Of a stretch of 64,000 nucleotides of DNA, positions 54,846 through 64,000 are shown piece by piece. The notes beneath the pieces were generated by a model. The model did no database searches. It was given only the letters and a program-made list of their open reading frames with translations, and was not told the DNA's origin. Position 1 is the stretch's first letter. Each line of letters begins with the position of its first letter. The DNA comes from Sepioteuthis lessoniana (taxonomy: Eukaryota > Mollusca > Cephalopoda > Myopsida > Loliginidae). The stretch spans positions 52,959,563 through 53,023,562 of the forward strand of contig OY757939.1 in the NCBI GenBank assembly GCA_963585895.1, read 5' to 3'. The position numbers and the translations under genes are program-made.

Positions 54846-55225
54846 AAAAATGGTTGCCCAGTCGGCTGGGACTGTAGAATACACCGACTGCACCTCTGCA
54901 GAGGGGTAAGACCCCACCCCAACGAGTGTGCTGGATATGACACTAAACAATCTGATAATGAGGTTCCACTAAGGCTGGAGCTTTGGGGAATGTTGAGTAT
55001 CCCTTTATTGCCATTGCTTCAGGTCCACTATGGCCCGGAGTGGTAGCACCTGATAAGGGTCCTATCTAGGGGTTAAATAGAACTAAACCATGCTTCTTTC
55101 ACTATACTGATTTTTTCATTTAAACTGCGTATTTTTGCTAAACTGAAGTGTTTGAAATAGAACTATTTTCATAAAAATGGATTTGGTGTTGAATAACCTA
55201 CAAAGGTTGATATGCCATAAAACCC
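54846..55225 (+). mobile_element. Repeat-4 copy
   Basis: GCCCAGTCGGCTGGGACTG start, CCCGGAGTGGTAGCACCTG, GGGTTAAATAGAACTA, and a tail ending CCCAATCAGCC. Confidence 0.82.
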
Positions 55226-55440
55226 AATCAGCCAAACATGGTTTTATAAATCATATAGATATTCGATATATATATGTATAATTTGGACTGACATTTAATA
55301 ACCTACAATGGTTGATATGCCATAAAACCCAATCAGCCAAACATGGTTTTACAAATGGTATATATATTCGATATATATATATATAATTTGGACTGACATT
55401 AAATAACCTACAATGGTTGATATGCCATAAAACCTAACCA
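55226..55440 (+). repeat. Tandem repeats of the SINE tail unit
   Basis: AAACATGGTTTTA, ATATTCGATATATATAT, GACATTAAATAACC and GGTTGATATGCC are repeated twice more after the parent copy, with a period of about 115 bp. Confidence 0.8.
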
Positions 55441-55494
55441 TCAGTGATCAATACATTCTCCTTATTGACTCAACTTTATTTAGACTGGAACACA

Positions 55495-55613
55495 GACTTC
55501 AGATTGTCTACTGTTCTTGTATGGTTACCCATCTAAATACTGAACAGGCTGGACGCCGCTTAACTCTGGTGATCTGACGGGAACTGGTACTTTCAGTATG
55601 ATAGGTTAATAAT
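55495..55613 (-). pseudogene. 5S rRNA-like sequence
   Basis: Minus reading: ACCTATCATACTGAAAGTAC, GTCAGATCACC, AGTTAAGCGGCGTC (A-box/intermediate control region), AGTATTTAGATGGGTAACC (C box), then a diverged 3' end. This follows the 5S order GTCCGATCACC - AAGTTAAGC.ACGTC - TTAGTACTTGGATGGGTGACC. No repeat unit or second copy is seen. The damaged 3' end and lost terminal stem pairing point to a pseudogene or 5S-derived SINE head. Confidence 0.72.
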
Positions 55614-55689
55614 AAAATTAATAAATTAACTTTAATTCGTTTTAATTGAATAAAATCAAAGCGTGTGTAGGAGGGAAAAACCTTCAACA

Positions 55690-55815
55690 AAGTCGATGAC
55701 GTCACAAAATGGGACCACCAATGTATCATTGTACTCTTAGTTAAATAGAGGTGAAAAAAAAATTAAATAAAAGCGACCACGTGATTGTTTTAAGGGGTGG
55801 GGTTGTCACGTGCAT
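55690..55815. promoter_or_regulatory. Cluster of a CRE and two CACGTG boxes
   Basis: TGACGTCA at 55697-55704, CACGTG at 55778-55783 and CACGTG at 55807-55812. They lie about 85-200 bp upstream of the 5S-like sequence on its strand. A plausible binding-site cluster, but chance cannot be excluded and no gene start is visible. Confidence 0.35.
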
Positions 55816-55860
55816 TTCTACACGCTGCAACTCATAAAATTGATGAATGAATCCAGTCAT

Positions 55861-55993
55861 ATCTCTCTCTCTCTCTCTCACGCCCGCTCGCTTGCTGTTC
55901 TTCCTGTATCTTTATTGGTGAATAATACGAGCACACGATTTATTCTTTGTATAGACGTGTGTGGAGGAGTGTTGCAATGTGTGGGAATTAGTA

Positions 55994-56025
<32 letters not shown>

Positions 56026-56035
56026 GCGAAAGTTC
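55861..56035. repeat. (CT)n and (TATC)n microsatellites
   Basis: CT at 55861-55880 and TATC at 55994-56025. Confidence 0.92.
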
Positions 56036-56204
56036 TCATAATGCTTGTGTGTAAAATGGCACATTGTAGCAAGATTTATATTAGAGCAAAGTAATACACT
56101 AAAAATCCTCTACAAGAATACAGCCATTCCCAGCTCAATTTGGAACCGAATGACAATTTTCTGGGTTTTTCATTCGTGATGAATTCAATTTTTTTAAATC
56201 TATC

Positions 56205-56211
56205 TGTTTTC

Positions 56212-56244
<33 letters not shown>

Positions 56245-56274
56245 AACACATATCAGTCTGTTTTTATCTTTCTT

Positions 56275-56350
<76 letters not shown>

Positions 56351-56360
56351 CGTATGTTGT
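56205..56360. repeat. (TATC)n, (TA)n and (TG)n microsatellites
   Basis: TATC at 56211-56244, TA at 56279-56315, TG at 56328-56350. Confidence 0.95.
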
Positions 56361-56409
56361 AATCTATATATCTATCACTCCATCTATCTCATTCTGATCA
56401 TATTTGTCT

Positions 56410-56412
56410 ACT

Positions 56413-56445
<33 letters not shown>

Positions 56446-56600
56446 GCACCTCTGGTGGTGTAATGGTTAGCAAGTTAGACTAGCAAACCTACACGAGTGA
56501 GTTCGAGTCTCATTGGGTGCCCCATTCATTTGGCCTTGTGCTAAATCGAAGTAAAGACCTTCGTAAATTACTACTGCTCTCTCTCTCTCTCTCACTCTGT
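56410..56600 (+). mobile_element. SINE-5 inserted in a (CT)n microsatellite
   Basis: The SINE body at 56444-56569 starts GGGCACCTCTGGTGGTG and has B box GAGTTCGAGTCTCATTGG. Its first 7 bases pair with GGTGCCC as an acceptor stem would. CTACTGCTCTCTCTCT precedes and follows it, consistent with a TSD that includes the microsatellite. A tRNA-derived SINE, not a functional tRNA: I could not form a sound anticodon arm. Confidence 0.78.
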
Positions 56601-57224
56601 TTGTGTGTGCGTGCGTGCATATCTACCCTGAGTACACCCGGCACGACAGAGATACCAATATTTTTTTTATAATCATCAGTCACTTCCTCCTATTTTTTTT
56701 ATCAATAGCAGCAAGGAAAAAGAGGCAAGTTTTAAGAAAGAAAAAAAAAACTAATACTACCTGCTTGCCAAAAAAGGGTTGGGTAGGGGTTAAAACTACG
56801 TTGTTAACCACTCACCCACCCGCTTTCGTCCGTCAACCTCATGGTCGGTGGTTGGTGCGCGCGCACGCGCACACACACTCACTCACCGTGGCTGCTGCTT
56901 TCAAGAGTAGGCTGAGAAGAAGAAGAAGAAGAAGAAGAAGAAGAAGAAGAAGAACTGGGTCAGAACGAACCCAAACAAGTACCCACCTATCCATCATTAA
57001 CAGGCAGACACACACTTTCTTACTGGGGGTGAAGATAGGCATGGGGTAGGAACTAGTGTTACTGATATGCAGGATTTACGATTGCAGTCACTGTCATTTT
57101 TTTTAGTAGGAGTACTTATAATATACTACGACTACCATGATTGCCTGTGTCTAATCGTCGTTGCTTAAGAGTCAGCTGCCTTTTGTAATATTGATACAAT
57201 TAGTGATTCCTGAGATTAAATTTT

Positions 57225-57260
<36 letters not shown>

Positions 57261-57614
57261 GCAAGCAGTACTGTTAATATTAGACTGTATCCAAAGAATT
57301 TTTGATATTAATAAAACAAAAACAAACACAAAAACAAATACCAACCGAGAGTCACATGGCGAACCTCGTCTTTTGAGACTTTAATATTTTTGCAGCTTAT
57401 ACAAGAATCTAGCTTTCTTTATGGTATCCTTCCATAATCCAACCTTTTCTAAAAGTTTCTCTGAGGCCGGTCGCTGGATTCTAGTCGAACTTGTGGGTAC
57501 TTGTCCAGAATAGCACACTGTGGAAATTTCTGCAATAATGTACGAAAGAATCACATAGAAATATAAACACTTACATTCATCATCCAGCCCCACCCCCGAT
57601 TTCCAACACATCCA
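56601..57614. other. Unassigned, with (GAA)n and (TA)n
   Basis: (GAA)n at 56918-56952 and (TA)n at 57231-57258. The 148-residue frame at 56603-57049 runs through the GAA tract into Arg-rich sequence and looks fortuitous. Confidence 0.4.
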
Positions 57615-57750
57615 GACCCCTTATCAAACCTTTGGGTGATTGTTCCAATAATAAATGGTATCGTTGTCACCTTCATATTCCATTGCTTTTTTTTAGTTCT
57701 CAGGCAAGGTCTAAGTAGTTATCTCTCAATTCGTTTGCTTTGATTTTCAC
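57615..57750 (-). mobile_element. RLE-type LINE fragment
   Basis: Minus codons QWNMKVTTIPFIIGTITQR. A separate copy from the next one, since the same region is repeated in it. Confidence 0.65.
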
Positions 57751-57754
57751 TATT

Positions 57755-58040
57755 ATTGTTATTTTACTTTTTTGAGAGTTTTTCACACCAGGGGTAGACG
57801 ATGGTTTCTCACTGGAGTTTGAGTGACTGCAAGTCTCCTCTAGTCTCCAGGACTCTTCTCAGTATTCTAGCCGATCTCAATAATACTGTAGTTAGGATGG
57901 CTTCCACTCGTCCTCTTATCTCTAAGTCCTCCAGTCCCTGTATCAATCCTTCGGTGACAATACTGAGTGCACCAATTACAATTGGTATCACTGTCATTTC
58001 ATGTTTCATATTTTTTCAGTTCTCTAGCAAGGTCTAATTA
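57755..58040 (-). pseudogene. RLE-type LINE C-terminus and 3' UTR
   Basis: Minus ORF region: MKHEMTVIPIVIGALSIVTE, LIQGLEDLEIRGRVEAILTT, LRSARILRRVLETRGD. The 3' UTR and AAT-like tail lie at 57755-57790. The endonuclease part is missing. Confidence 0.78.
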
Positions 58041-58125
58041 TTATTATTATTATTATTATTCCTTGAGAGTTTTTCACATCAGTGTTTGCTGATGGTCTTC
58101 AACTGGAGACTGAGTGACATATTAT
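58035..58125 (-). mobile_element. RLE-type LINE, extreme 3' end with (AAT)n
   Basis: CCTTGAGAGTTTTTCACATC and GCTGATGGTCTTCAACTGG, flanked on both sides by (TTA)n. Confidence 0.7.
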
Positions 58126-58220
58126 TATTATTATTATCATTATTATTAAACAGTTACTAGCAGTCATTTAGACTCAAGTAAAAGACCACCAGTTAGAGCG
58201 AGTGGTAAAACTCATAAAGA

Positions 58221-58248
58221 GTAGTAGTAGTAGTAGTAGTAGTAGTAG
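58221..58248. repeat. (TAG)n microsatellite
   Basis: Nine TAG units, 5' of the next LINE fragment. Confidence 0.95.
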
Positions 58249-58822
58249 AAATAAGGTGAGACACAACTGGATCGGCAAGGTGATCCACTGGGAAATGTGC
58301 AAGAAATTTCAATTTGACCATACAAACAAATGGTATATGCACAACCCAGCACCTGTCCTAGAAAAGGACACGCATAAACTCCTATGGGACTTTAACATAC
58401 AAACGGATCACCTAATCCCGGCCAGAAGACCAGACCTTATAATAATCAACAAAAAAAAAGAGAATTTGCAAAATTGTTGACTTTGCTGTCCCAGCGGACC
58501 ACAGAATAAATCTGAAAAGAAGGATAAGTACCTCGACCTTGCTAGAGAATTGAAAAAGCTGTGGAACATGAAAGTGACGATTGTACCAATTGTGATTGGT
58601 GCTTTAGGCACAATAACTAAAGGATTTCTAAAAGGCCTGGAGGACTTGGAAGTTGGCAAACGGGTAGAGACTATCCAAACGACAGCATTGCTGAGAATGG
58701 CCAGAATCCTGAGACGAGTCCTGGAGACTTGAGGAGACTTGCTGTTACTCAAACTCCAGTGAAAAACCATCAGTTAACGCTGATGTGAAAAACTCTAATG
58801 AGTAAAAATAATAATAATAAGC
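58249..58822 (+). pseudogene. RLE-type LINE, complete endonuclease-to-3' end fragment
   Basis: Reads HNWIGKVIHWEMCKKFQF, HTNKWYMHNPAPVLEKD, TDHLIPARRPDLIIINKK, then after a frameshift AKIVDFAVPADHRINL, after another EKKDKYLDLARELKKLWNM, GALGTITKGFLKGLEDLEV and ARILRRVLET. The RPD...VDFAVP pair marks the restriction-like endonuclease of site-specific-type non-LTR elements. The preceding H-W-H pattern is the usual region just upstream. Two frameshifts disable it. The 3' UTR (CAGTTAACGCTGATGTG) and (AAT)n tail end at about 58822. Confidence 0.82.
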
Positions 58823-58899
58823 ATAACTGGGTAAAACTCACAAAGAGTAGTAGTTGTAGTAGTAGCTATTCATTTTAGTAATAGAAGTAATAATAATAA

Positions 58900-59650
58900 T
58901 AATAAGAAGAAGAAGAACAAGAACAAGGAGGGAAAGGTGATCCCTTGGGAATTGGACAAGAGACAAAAGTTTTGACCATGCTGTAAGAACAAACCAGAAT
59001 CTGTCCAAGAAAATGAAAGAAATAAATTCTCTTGTATTTTAGAGATATAAATGCATCACCCAATTCCAGCCAGAAAACAAGACCAAGTGGTAATTAACAA
59101 AATAAAAAGAACTCAACATCAAGTGGATTTAGCCATTCCTGTAGAGCATCATCATCATCATGTCGTGCCGCCAGCACGGATATCCCTGCCCCTCTCTCGC
59201 CACTCCTCCCTATCGTTCATTGCTTCTGGCAGGTCTTCAGAACTACATCCCGTATCCTCATAGAGCTGCTGTATGTATGTTCGAGCTGGCTGTCCTGCTT
59301 TTGCTCGGCCATGTGGGGGTCCATAGGAGTACATCACTTATGAGCTCGTCTCCAGCAGTGTCCTACATGTCTGGTTCATCTAACTTGGATAGTTTTCGTG
59401 ATGGGAAGCAGGTGGCCTTATAGTTGGTACTTTGTGGGGTAATGCCTCCAAAATTTGTCGGACAAGAAGGTGATGGTGATACCAGTCATAAGTGGGGTCC
59501 TGGGAACAGTTCATAAGAACCTGAAAAATAGAATCAGTAAAGTGAAGATAAGAAAAAGAATCAAGAGCATCCAGAAAAAAGTACTACTAAAATCAGCAAA
59601 GATACTTAGACAGGTTCTCAAGATCTGTTGAGTCATGTTGTTACTCAGAT
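58900..59650 (+). pseudogene. Older RLE-type LINE split by an RTE insertion
   Basis: The left part reads GKVIPWELDKRQKF, KNKPESVQEN and HHPIPARKQDQVVINKIK, then HQVDLAIPVEH (about 59145). The right part resumes at about 59457 with KKVMVIPVISGVLGTVHKNL, KSIQKKVLLKSAKILRQVLK and a stop. RPD has decayed to KQD. A different, more diverged subfamily from the neighbouring copies. Confidence 0.75.
59147..59456 (-). mobile_element. RTE-type LINE 3' fragment inside an RLE LINE
   Basis: (ATG)n tail at 59148-59160, then antisense codons for the C-terminus up to QLYGHLPP-like text (ACAAAGTACCAACTATAAGG reversed). It separates the two halves of the RLE LINE. Confidence 0.8.
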
Positions 59651-59659
59651 CTCTTACTG

Positions 59660-60290
59660 GTATCTTTATACGATAGCTTATCTAAATTCTTTTGAAACTT
59701 ATATAATTTTCTTTATAAGGTGTCTTCTGATGATCCTAGCTCATTTGAATGTTCATGAAGCTTAGGTAATGATCTCCAATATATTTCAATAATCCAAGCT
59801 CTTAAAGTTTTTGAAGCTTATGTAATGCTTTACATATGACATCTTTCAATAATCCTCGTTCTGCTGAATGTTTTTAAAGCTTTCGCGATGGTTTATATAC
59901 TGCATCATACCATAATACTAGCTCTTCTGAAAGTTTTTGAAGAGTATGAAAAAAAAGTAAAGTTGGCGACTGTAATCAAGAGTGACCCAAAGGCTCCCTT
60001 TTCAATAGCTACTACATCGAGGTGTAGAAGAGGGCACTACTCCTTTCCTTGGATTGCTCCACTTTACCCTTGATCCGTACCTTATAATGTTGAGTGTTAA
60101 GTAAGGCAGCATCAAGTACCTTGAGTCTTTAGTATGACTTAACCTAGGATTGAACCTCGGTTTCCCAGACCATTGACAAACACTCTATCCATTAGGTTTT
60201 GAAGCTTATGTAATACTCTACATATGATATCTTTCAATGATCTTTGCTCATCTGAAAGTTTTTGAAGCTATTTTATGAAGGATTTAACTG
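59660..60290 (+). repeat. Diverged tandem repeat, period about 66 bp, split by SINE-3
   Basis: GTTTTTGAAGCTTATGTAAT, ACATATGACATCTTTCAATA and TCCTAGCTCTTCTGAA-like text recur five or six times at 59680-59945 and 60195-60275. Confidence 0.7.
59946..60200 (-). mobile_element. SINE-3 inside the 66-bp array
   Basis: AAGTAAAGTTGGCGACTG to CATTAGG, with TTTTGAAG on both sides as a probable TSD or array text. Confidence 0.78.
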
Positions 60291-60469
60291 ATTATCTCTG
60301 AATTTGCCAAAGGGGAAAATTTGACCCAATCATTAAGAACTTATTTAACTCTTTTCAAAGAGTCTGGTTTCAGCAGGATGCTGAAAGAAAATTGACTTTC
60401 AGGGAAAGCAACATGGCAGTAGCATGTTTTGAAGTAAAGGGTTATTTTTTATTTTTCAGAAATAAATGA

Positions 60470-60789
60470 TTTAATTTCGATATCATATTTACCAACTCCT
60501 CCGCTTGGGCAGGATATGACACAAGGTCAATTTTTAAGCGGAGTTTAACAGGTTCTAATTCAGAGTTTTCCTTCTCTTAGACTAGTTGCCTCACCAAGGC
60601 TGAAGAACCCAGTCTGTCCTACTATTTACCCATAGCTGGAGGGAGAATAATTGGATTCATAACTTTCCCAAGGGTATTAGTGCTATGTGAAATGCAATCA
60701 GTCTCATGCAGGATTTGAACTCGTGTTGCCATGTCCATTTCCTACGACGATAACCATTACACCACAAGCACCTCCTTTAATTTCGATAT
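60470..60789 (-). mobile_element. Complete SINE-2 with TSD
   Basis: The body at 60484-60775 (292 bp) is flanked by TTTAATTTCGATAT at 60470-60483 and 60776-60789. The best-defined full-length SINE-2 in the window. Confidence 0.9.
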
Positions 60790-60859
60790 TGTGACAGATA
60801 GTTATAGACATGAATTACCAAGGACTTTTGTGAGTAATTCTCGACTATGATGACCAGTT

Positions 60860-61176
60860 TGAAGTAGGGATAGATAGATATTTGCAAATATGTAAAGATT
60901 GAGGAAGAGTGGAAGCTCAAAAAGCTGCGATACATAGATATAAATGAATAGATGACTATATATATATATATATATATGAAGGATAGATAGATAGCTAGAA
61001 TTGAATTTGCTAATATATATATATATATATATATATATGTAAAGAGTAAGGAAGAGTAGAAGCTGAAAAAGCTGCAATACATAGATACATAGATATAAAT
61101 GAATATATATATATATATATATATACATGAAGGAATTAAACATAGATAGATAGATAGATAGATATGTACTGGATGT

Positions 61177-61208
<32 letters not shown>

Positions 61209-61265
61209 TGAACTGGATGAGATAGATAGATAGATAGATCAAAATAAATAAATAGATATAAACAG
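60860..61265. repeat. (TA)n and (GATA)n with a duplicated unique segment
   Basis: GAGGAAGAGTGGAAGCTCAA at about 60901 and AAGGAAGAGTAGAAGCTGAA at about 61047 mark a duplication of about 146 bp. GATA runs follow at 61140-61240. Confidence 0.85.
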
Positions 61266-61289
61266 ATTGTGATAGACAGATTAATAAAT

Positions 61290-61870
61290 AGAAATGGTTG
61301 GTTGGTGGTTAGTTGGTGTTTTATGACACATCAACCCTTGTGGGTTATTAAATGCTAAATCCTGTTTTTAGATATATTCATATGATTTGTGAGTGAATAG
61401 TTTGTACAAAACTTTATTTTTAAAGAAAATATAGCTCATTTGTTTGCACACAGTTAAATGGTTTCAAGTATTCCTAACACTGATAATTCTAATATCCATC
61501 ATTTGTTTTTTTACATAGTTAAATAATTTCAAGTATTGCTATCTAACACAAATAAGTCTATTTATCAAGTATTCCTATCTAATATGAATAATTTACCCGC
61601 TGCAGGATGGTTTCAAATAACCAATAATAATAATGATCCTTAGTAAATGAGTGAGCAGTTCTATTTGATCCATAGATTGTACTCTAACAGGTACTAACAA
61701 TCCAAATCAGAGTGGACCAGGGTGTAATGACAATGACGTGGTACTACATATTTTCCAAATCTCCAAAATTGTAGCCTCACCATCAAATGCAATTTAGTGT
61801 CATACTCAGGGCACTCGTTGTGGTGTCTTACTCTTATGCAGTCAGATTATTTTCCTGTCCCAGCTGGCAA
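61290..61870 (-). mobile_element. Repeat-4 long variant
   Basis: Antisense (AACC)n tail with TTTTATGACACATCAACCC, ACACAGTTAAATGGTTTCAA units, and a body ending GTCCCAGCTGGCAAG. Confidence 0.78.
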
Positions 61871-61894
61871 GCCAGAGAAATAGATGGATTTACA

Positions 61895-61920
61895 TATGTG
61901 TGTGTGTGTGTGTGTGTGTG
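61895..61920. repeat. (TG)n microsatellite
   Basis: About 12 TG units. Confidence 0.9.
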
Positions 61921-61974
61921 AATGAATATCTCATCATCGATAGACAGAAAAATAGAAGATACATAGATAAATAT

Positions 61975-62708
61975 TGTTTAGTTGGATGGGTTTTATGGCA
62001 TATCAACCCTTGTAGGTTATTTTATGTCAAATCCTGTTTAACAAGCTAGGGATCATTTGTTTGCATACAATTATAGTTAAATTGGCAACATTAGTCAAGG
62101 GTGACCCTAGGCTCCCTTTTCAGTAGCTACTACACCGAGGTGTAGGGGAGGACGCTACTCCTTTCCCTGGATTTCTCCACTTTACCCTTGATCCTAACCT
62201 TACAATGCTGAGTGCTAAGCAAGGCAGCATCAAGTTCCATTTTTTGAGTCTTCGGTATGACTCGACCTGGGATTGAACCCCAGTCTCCCAGATCATTGGC
62301 GAACACTCTACTCATTAGGCCAATGGCACACAATTAAAAGGTTTCAGTTATTGCTTTATAACACTAACAATTTAATTTAAAATCAGCCATTTGTTTGCAC
62401 TCAGTTAAATGGTTTCAAGTATTGCTATGTAACACTAACAATCTCAATTTGCACACAGTTAAATGGTTAAACGTATATGATTTGTAAGTGAATAGTTTGT
62501 AGGTAATTTCATTTCAAAATTAGAGCTCATTTGTTTCTATACAAGTATTGCATTTGTTCGTACACAGTTAAATGGTCTCAAGAATTAACTTATAACTCAA
62601 TTCTATTCAACCCTTCACTTATTTGCATATAGTTAAAGGGTTTCAAGTATTGTTATGTAATACAAATAATTCAATTTTTTGCACACAGATTGTTTCAAGT
62701 ATTCCTAT
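61975..62708 (-). mobile_element. Repeat-4 long variant split by SINE-3 and a solo LTR
   Basis: Antisense tail at 61980-62045. Repeated ACACAGTTAAATGGTTTCAA units continue at 62335-62708 after the SINE-3 and resume at 63328 after the LTR. Confidence 0.75.
62075..62330 (-). mobile_element. SINE-3 nested in Repeat-4
   Basis: TTGGCAACATTAGTCAAGGG to TAGGCCAATGGC. The flanks carry ACAATTA on both sides. Confidence 0.82.
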
Positions 62709-63331
62709 TGTTATATTCTGAATTGTTTGATATATGTGATATAAATGTTGTGGGCGAGAAATGCGTATGGTTGCAAAACAAAGAATGTATAGATAATCAC
62801 AATAACACAGTAATGACGTTATAGAAAATTTTATAAACAGGTTAAACACAGAGAATTGAATCGAGAAAATATATTTATAGTTAAATAATGTATTCAGGGT
62901 GATAGTCACAAAGTTCATATACTGTACTTGTCTCGTGGTGAAGAGATGGTTTTCTTGAAAACAAGGGCAGTGTTCCTAAAGGAGGCGATCATTTGAAGTC
63001 TCAGATGACGGCACCGGTCAGTAGCATGGAGTCTGGTAGCACGAGTAGGGTGAGGTAGCAAGACTGACTAATAATTATTCGGTCCACATATTTATACGTT
63101 TTTTGGAGGCTCAGAAATGGCAATTTTTGTGCCCCGCAGGAAGCGTTCTGATTGGATCTTCATTGATGTATTTTTTTTGTTAATTTATCGCAAACGGAAG
63201 TTCTGCATGGAGCCGATGCGTGGACGACTTACTTTTCATTTTGAGTTGAGAACTCAAAGTGGTAACTTCCGTTTTTTTTTTTTTTTTTTTTTTTTTTCAA
63301 ATCAAGGCAAGATCTCGTCTTGTAACACTAT
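62705..63331 (-). mobile_element. Solo LTR with 4-bp TSD nested in Repeat-4
   Basis: The LTR at 62709-63327 (619 bp) begins TGTTATATTC and ends TCTTGTAACA. It is flanked by CTAT at 62705-62708 and 63328-63331. The minus strand has CGTATAAATATGTGG near 63087-63101 as a likely TATA box. A poly-T run at 63272-63297 lies inside. Confidence 0.82.
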
Positions 63332-63349
63332 CTAACACAAATAATCCTT

Positions 63350-63960
63350 TTCTCAGTCATTTGGGGCTGTAGAATACACCAACTGTTTCTCTGTAGAGGG
63401 GTAAGATACCCGCCTCCAAACGAGTGTCCTGTATATGACACTAAACAATCTGATAGTGAGGTTCCAGTTATGTGGGGGGGTTAGAGCATGTGGAGCATTC
63501 CTTCATTGCGATTGCTGCCAGATCCACTCTGGCCCAGAATGGTAGCACCTGATAGGGTCATATTAATGGGTTAAATAGAACTGCATACTTATGCTAAATT
63601 GAATTGCTTAAATTAGAACTGTTTGACTAAACTAAATAGCTTGAAATAGAAATGTTTTTGGTGATTAAACCGTGTACTTACTTTTAAACTGCGTACTTAT
63701 GCTAAACTGAATTGTTTGAAATGGAAGAACTCTTTTGACATTTAACTGTGTGTAAACAAAATCTATACTTATACTGAATTGGCTGCTTTAGAACTGTTTG
63801 AATAAACTGAATAGCTTGAAATAGAAATGTATTTGACAATTAAACTGTGTACTGAACTGAACTGTTTGAAATAGAACTGACTATTTGCATAAAAGTGGAT
63901 CTGGTGTTGAATAACCTACAAAGGTTGATAAGCCATAAAGCCCAACCAACCAAACAAACA
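63350..63960 (+). mobile_element. Repeat-4, near full length
   Basis: CAGTCATTTGGGGCTGTAG start, GCCCAGAATGGTAGCACCTG, ATGGGTTAAATAGAACTG, repeated CTGAATTGTTTGAAAT blocks, tail hairpin and an (AACC)-type end. Confidence 0.82.
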
Positions 63961-64000
63961 TTTTTATACATATAAACAGTTTTATTTTAAACAATCCATA

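Noticed and set aside
56444..56521. Functional tRNA with a perfect acceptor stem
   Set aside because: Acceptor and T arms fit, but I could not form a sound anticodon arm. The same unit recurs at 51.1 kb with a common 3' body.
56603..57049. 148-residue plus-strand frame with an Arg-rich run
   Set aside because: The Arg run is the (GAA)n tract read out of frame. No domain and no similarity recognised.

Overview
This window looks like an AT-rich, repeat-saturated stretch of an animal genome. I found no convincing host protein-coding exon anywhere in the 64 kb. Nearly every recognisable sequence is a mobile element or a tandem repeat: decayed non-LTR retrotransposons, mariner-type DNA transposons, solo LTRs, several tRNA-headed SINE families, minisatellites and long microsatellites. 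A cephalopod mollusc (squid or cuttlefish type) is my best guess. Several SINE families here carry different heads but share a central module and a 3' tail, which is the layout published for the Ceph-SINE superfamily. That placement is inference from memory, not a database match.

Family names used below are mine. SINE-1 has a tRNA-like head (GTCCTCGTGGTGTAATGG), the core CCCTTGGGAAAGGTATGAA...CTATGGGTTAAATAGTA and a tail hairpin GGCATTAAATAACC...GGTTGATATGCC followed by (AAACC)n. SINE-2 has a related head (GCCCGTGGTGTAATGG) and the same core, but a different 3' half ending near GGGGTTGGTAAATA. SINE-3 (about 255 bp) has the head CATTGGCCTAGGGGTAAGAG and ends CGCCAACTTTACTTA. Repeat-4 (400-590 bp) starts TTGCCCAGTCGGCTGG without an obvious tRNA head, carries CTATGGGTTAAATAGAAC, and ends with the SINE-1 tail. 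SINE-5 (about 130 bp) has the head GGGCACCTCTGGTGGTG. Several copies have exact target-site duplications (TSDs), which fix their ends.

Layout. 1-13 kb: SINE copies, two RTE-type LINE 3' ends and four tandem arrays, including a nearly perfect 79/80-bp array at 11.7-12.3 kb. 13.5-21.5 kb: a DD37D mariner with a triplicated end, the start of a second mariner, two solo LTRs and a 0.9-kb minisatellite. 22-28 kb: the longest RTE fragment, a GATA array facing a TATC array, and a 40-bp minisatellite. 28-38 kb: a mariner C-terminus, nested SINEs and a triplicated SINE-1. 38.5-43.2 kb: two fold-back elements with tRNA-like centres. 44-51 kb: a CR1/L2-like RT tail, restriction-like-endonuclease (RLE) LINE fragments with nested SINE-2 copies, and a 129-bp array carrying the same CTGAAGAAGGCC...GAAACGTT motif as the fold-backs. 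51-56 kb: a CpG-rich patch, RTE copies and a 5S rRNA-like sequence. 57-64 kb: a cluster of RLE LINE fragments, one split by an RTE insertion, then more SINEs and a third solo LTR.

No operon or pathway logic applies. The content records repeated rounds of insertion, and nested insertions with intact TSDs allow partial relative dating. All coding remnants are broken by stops, frameshifts or truncation, so no element here looks able to move on its own.
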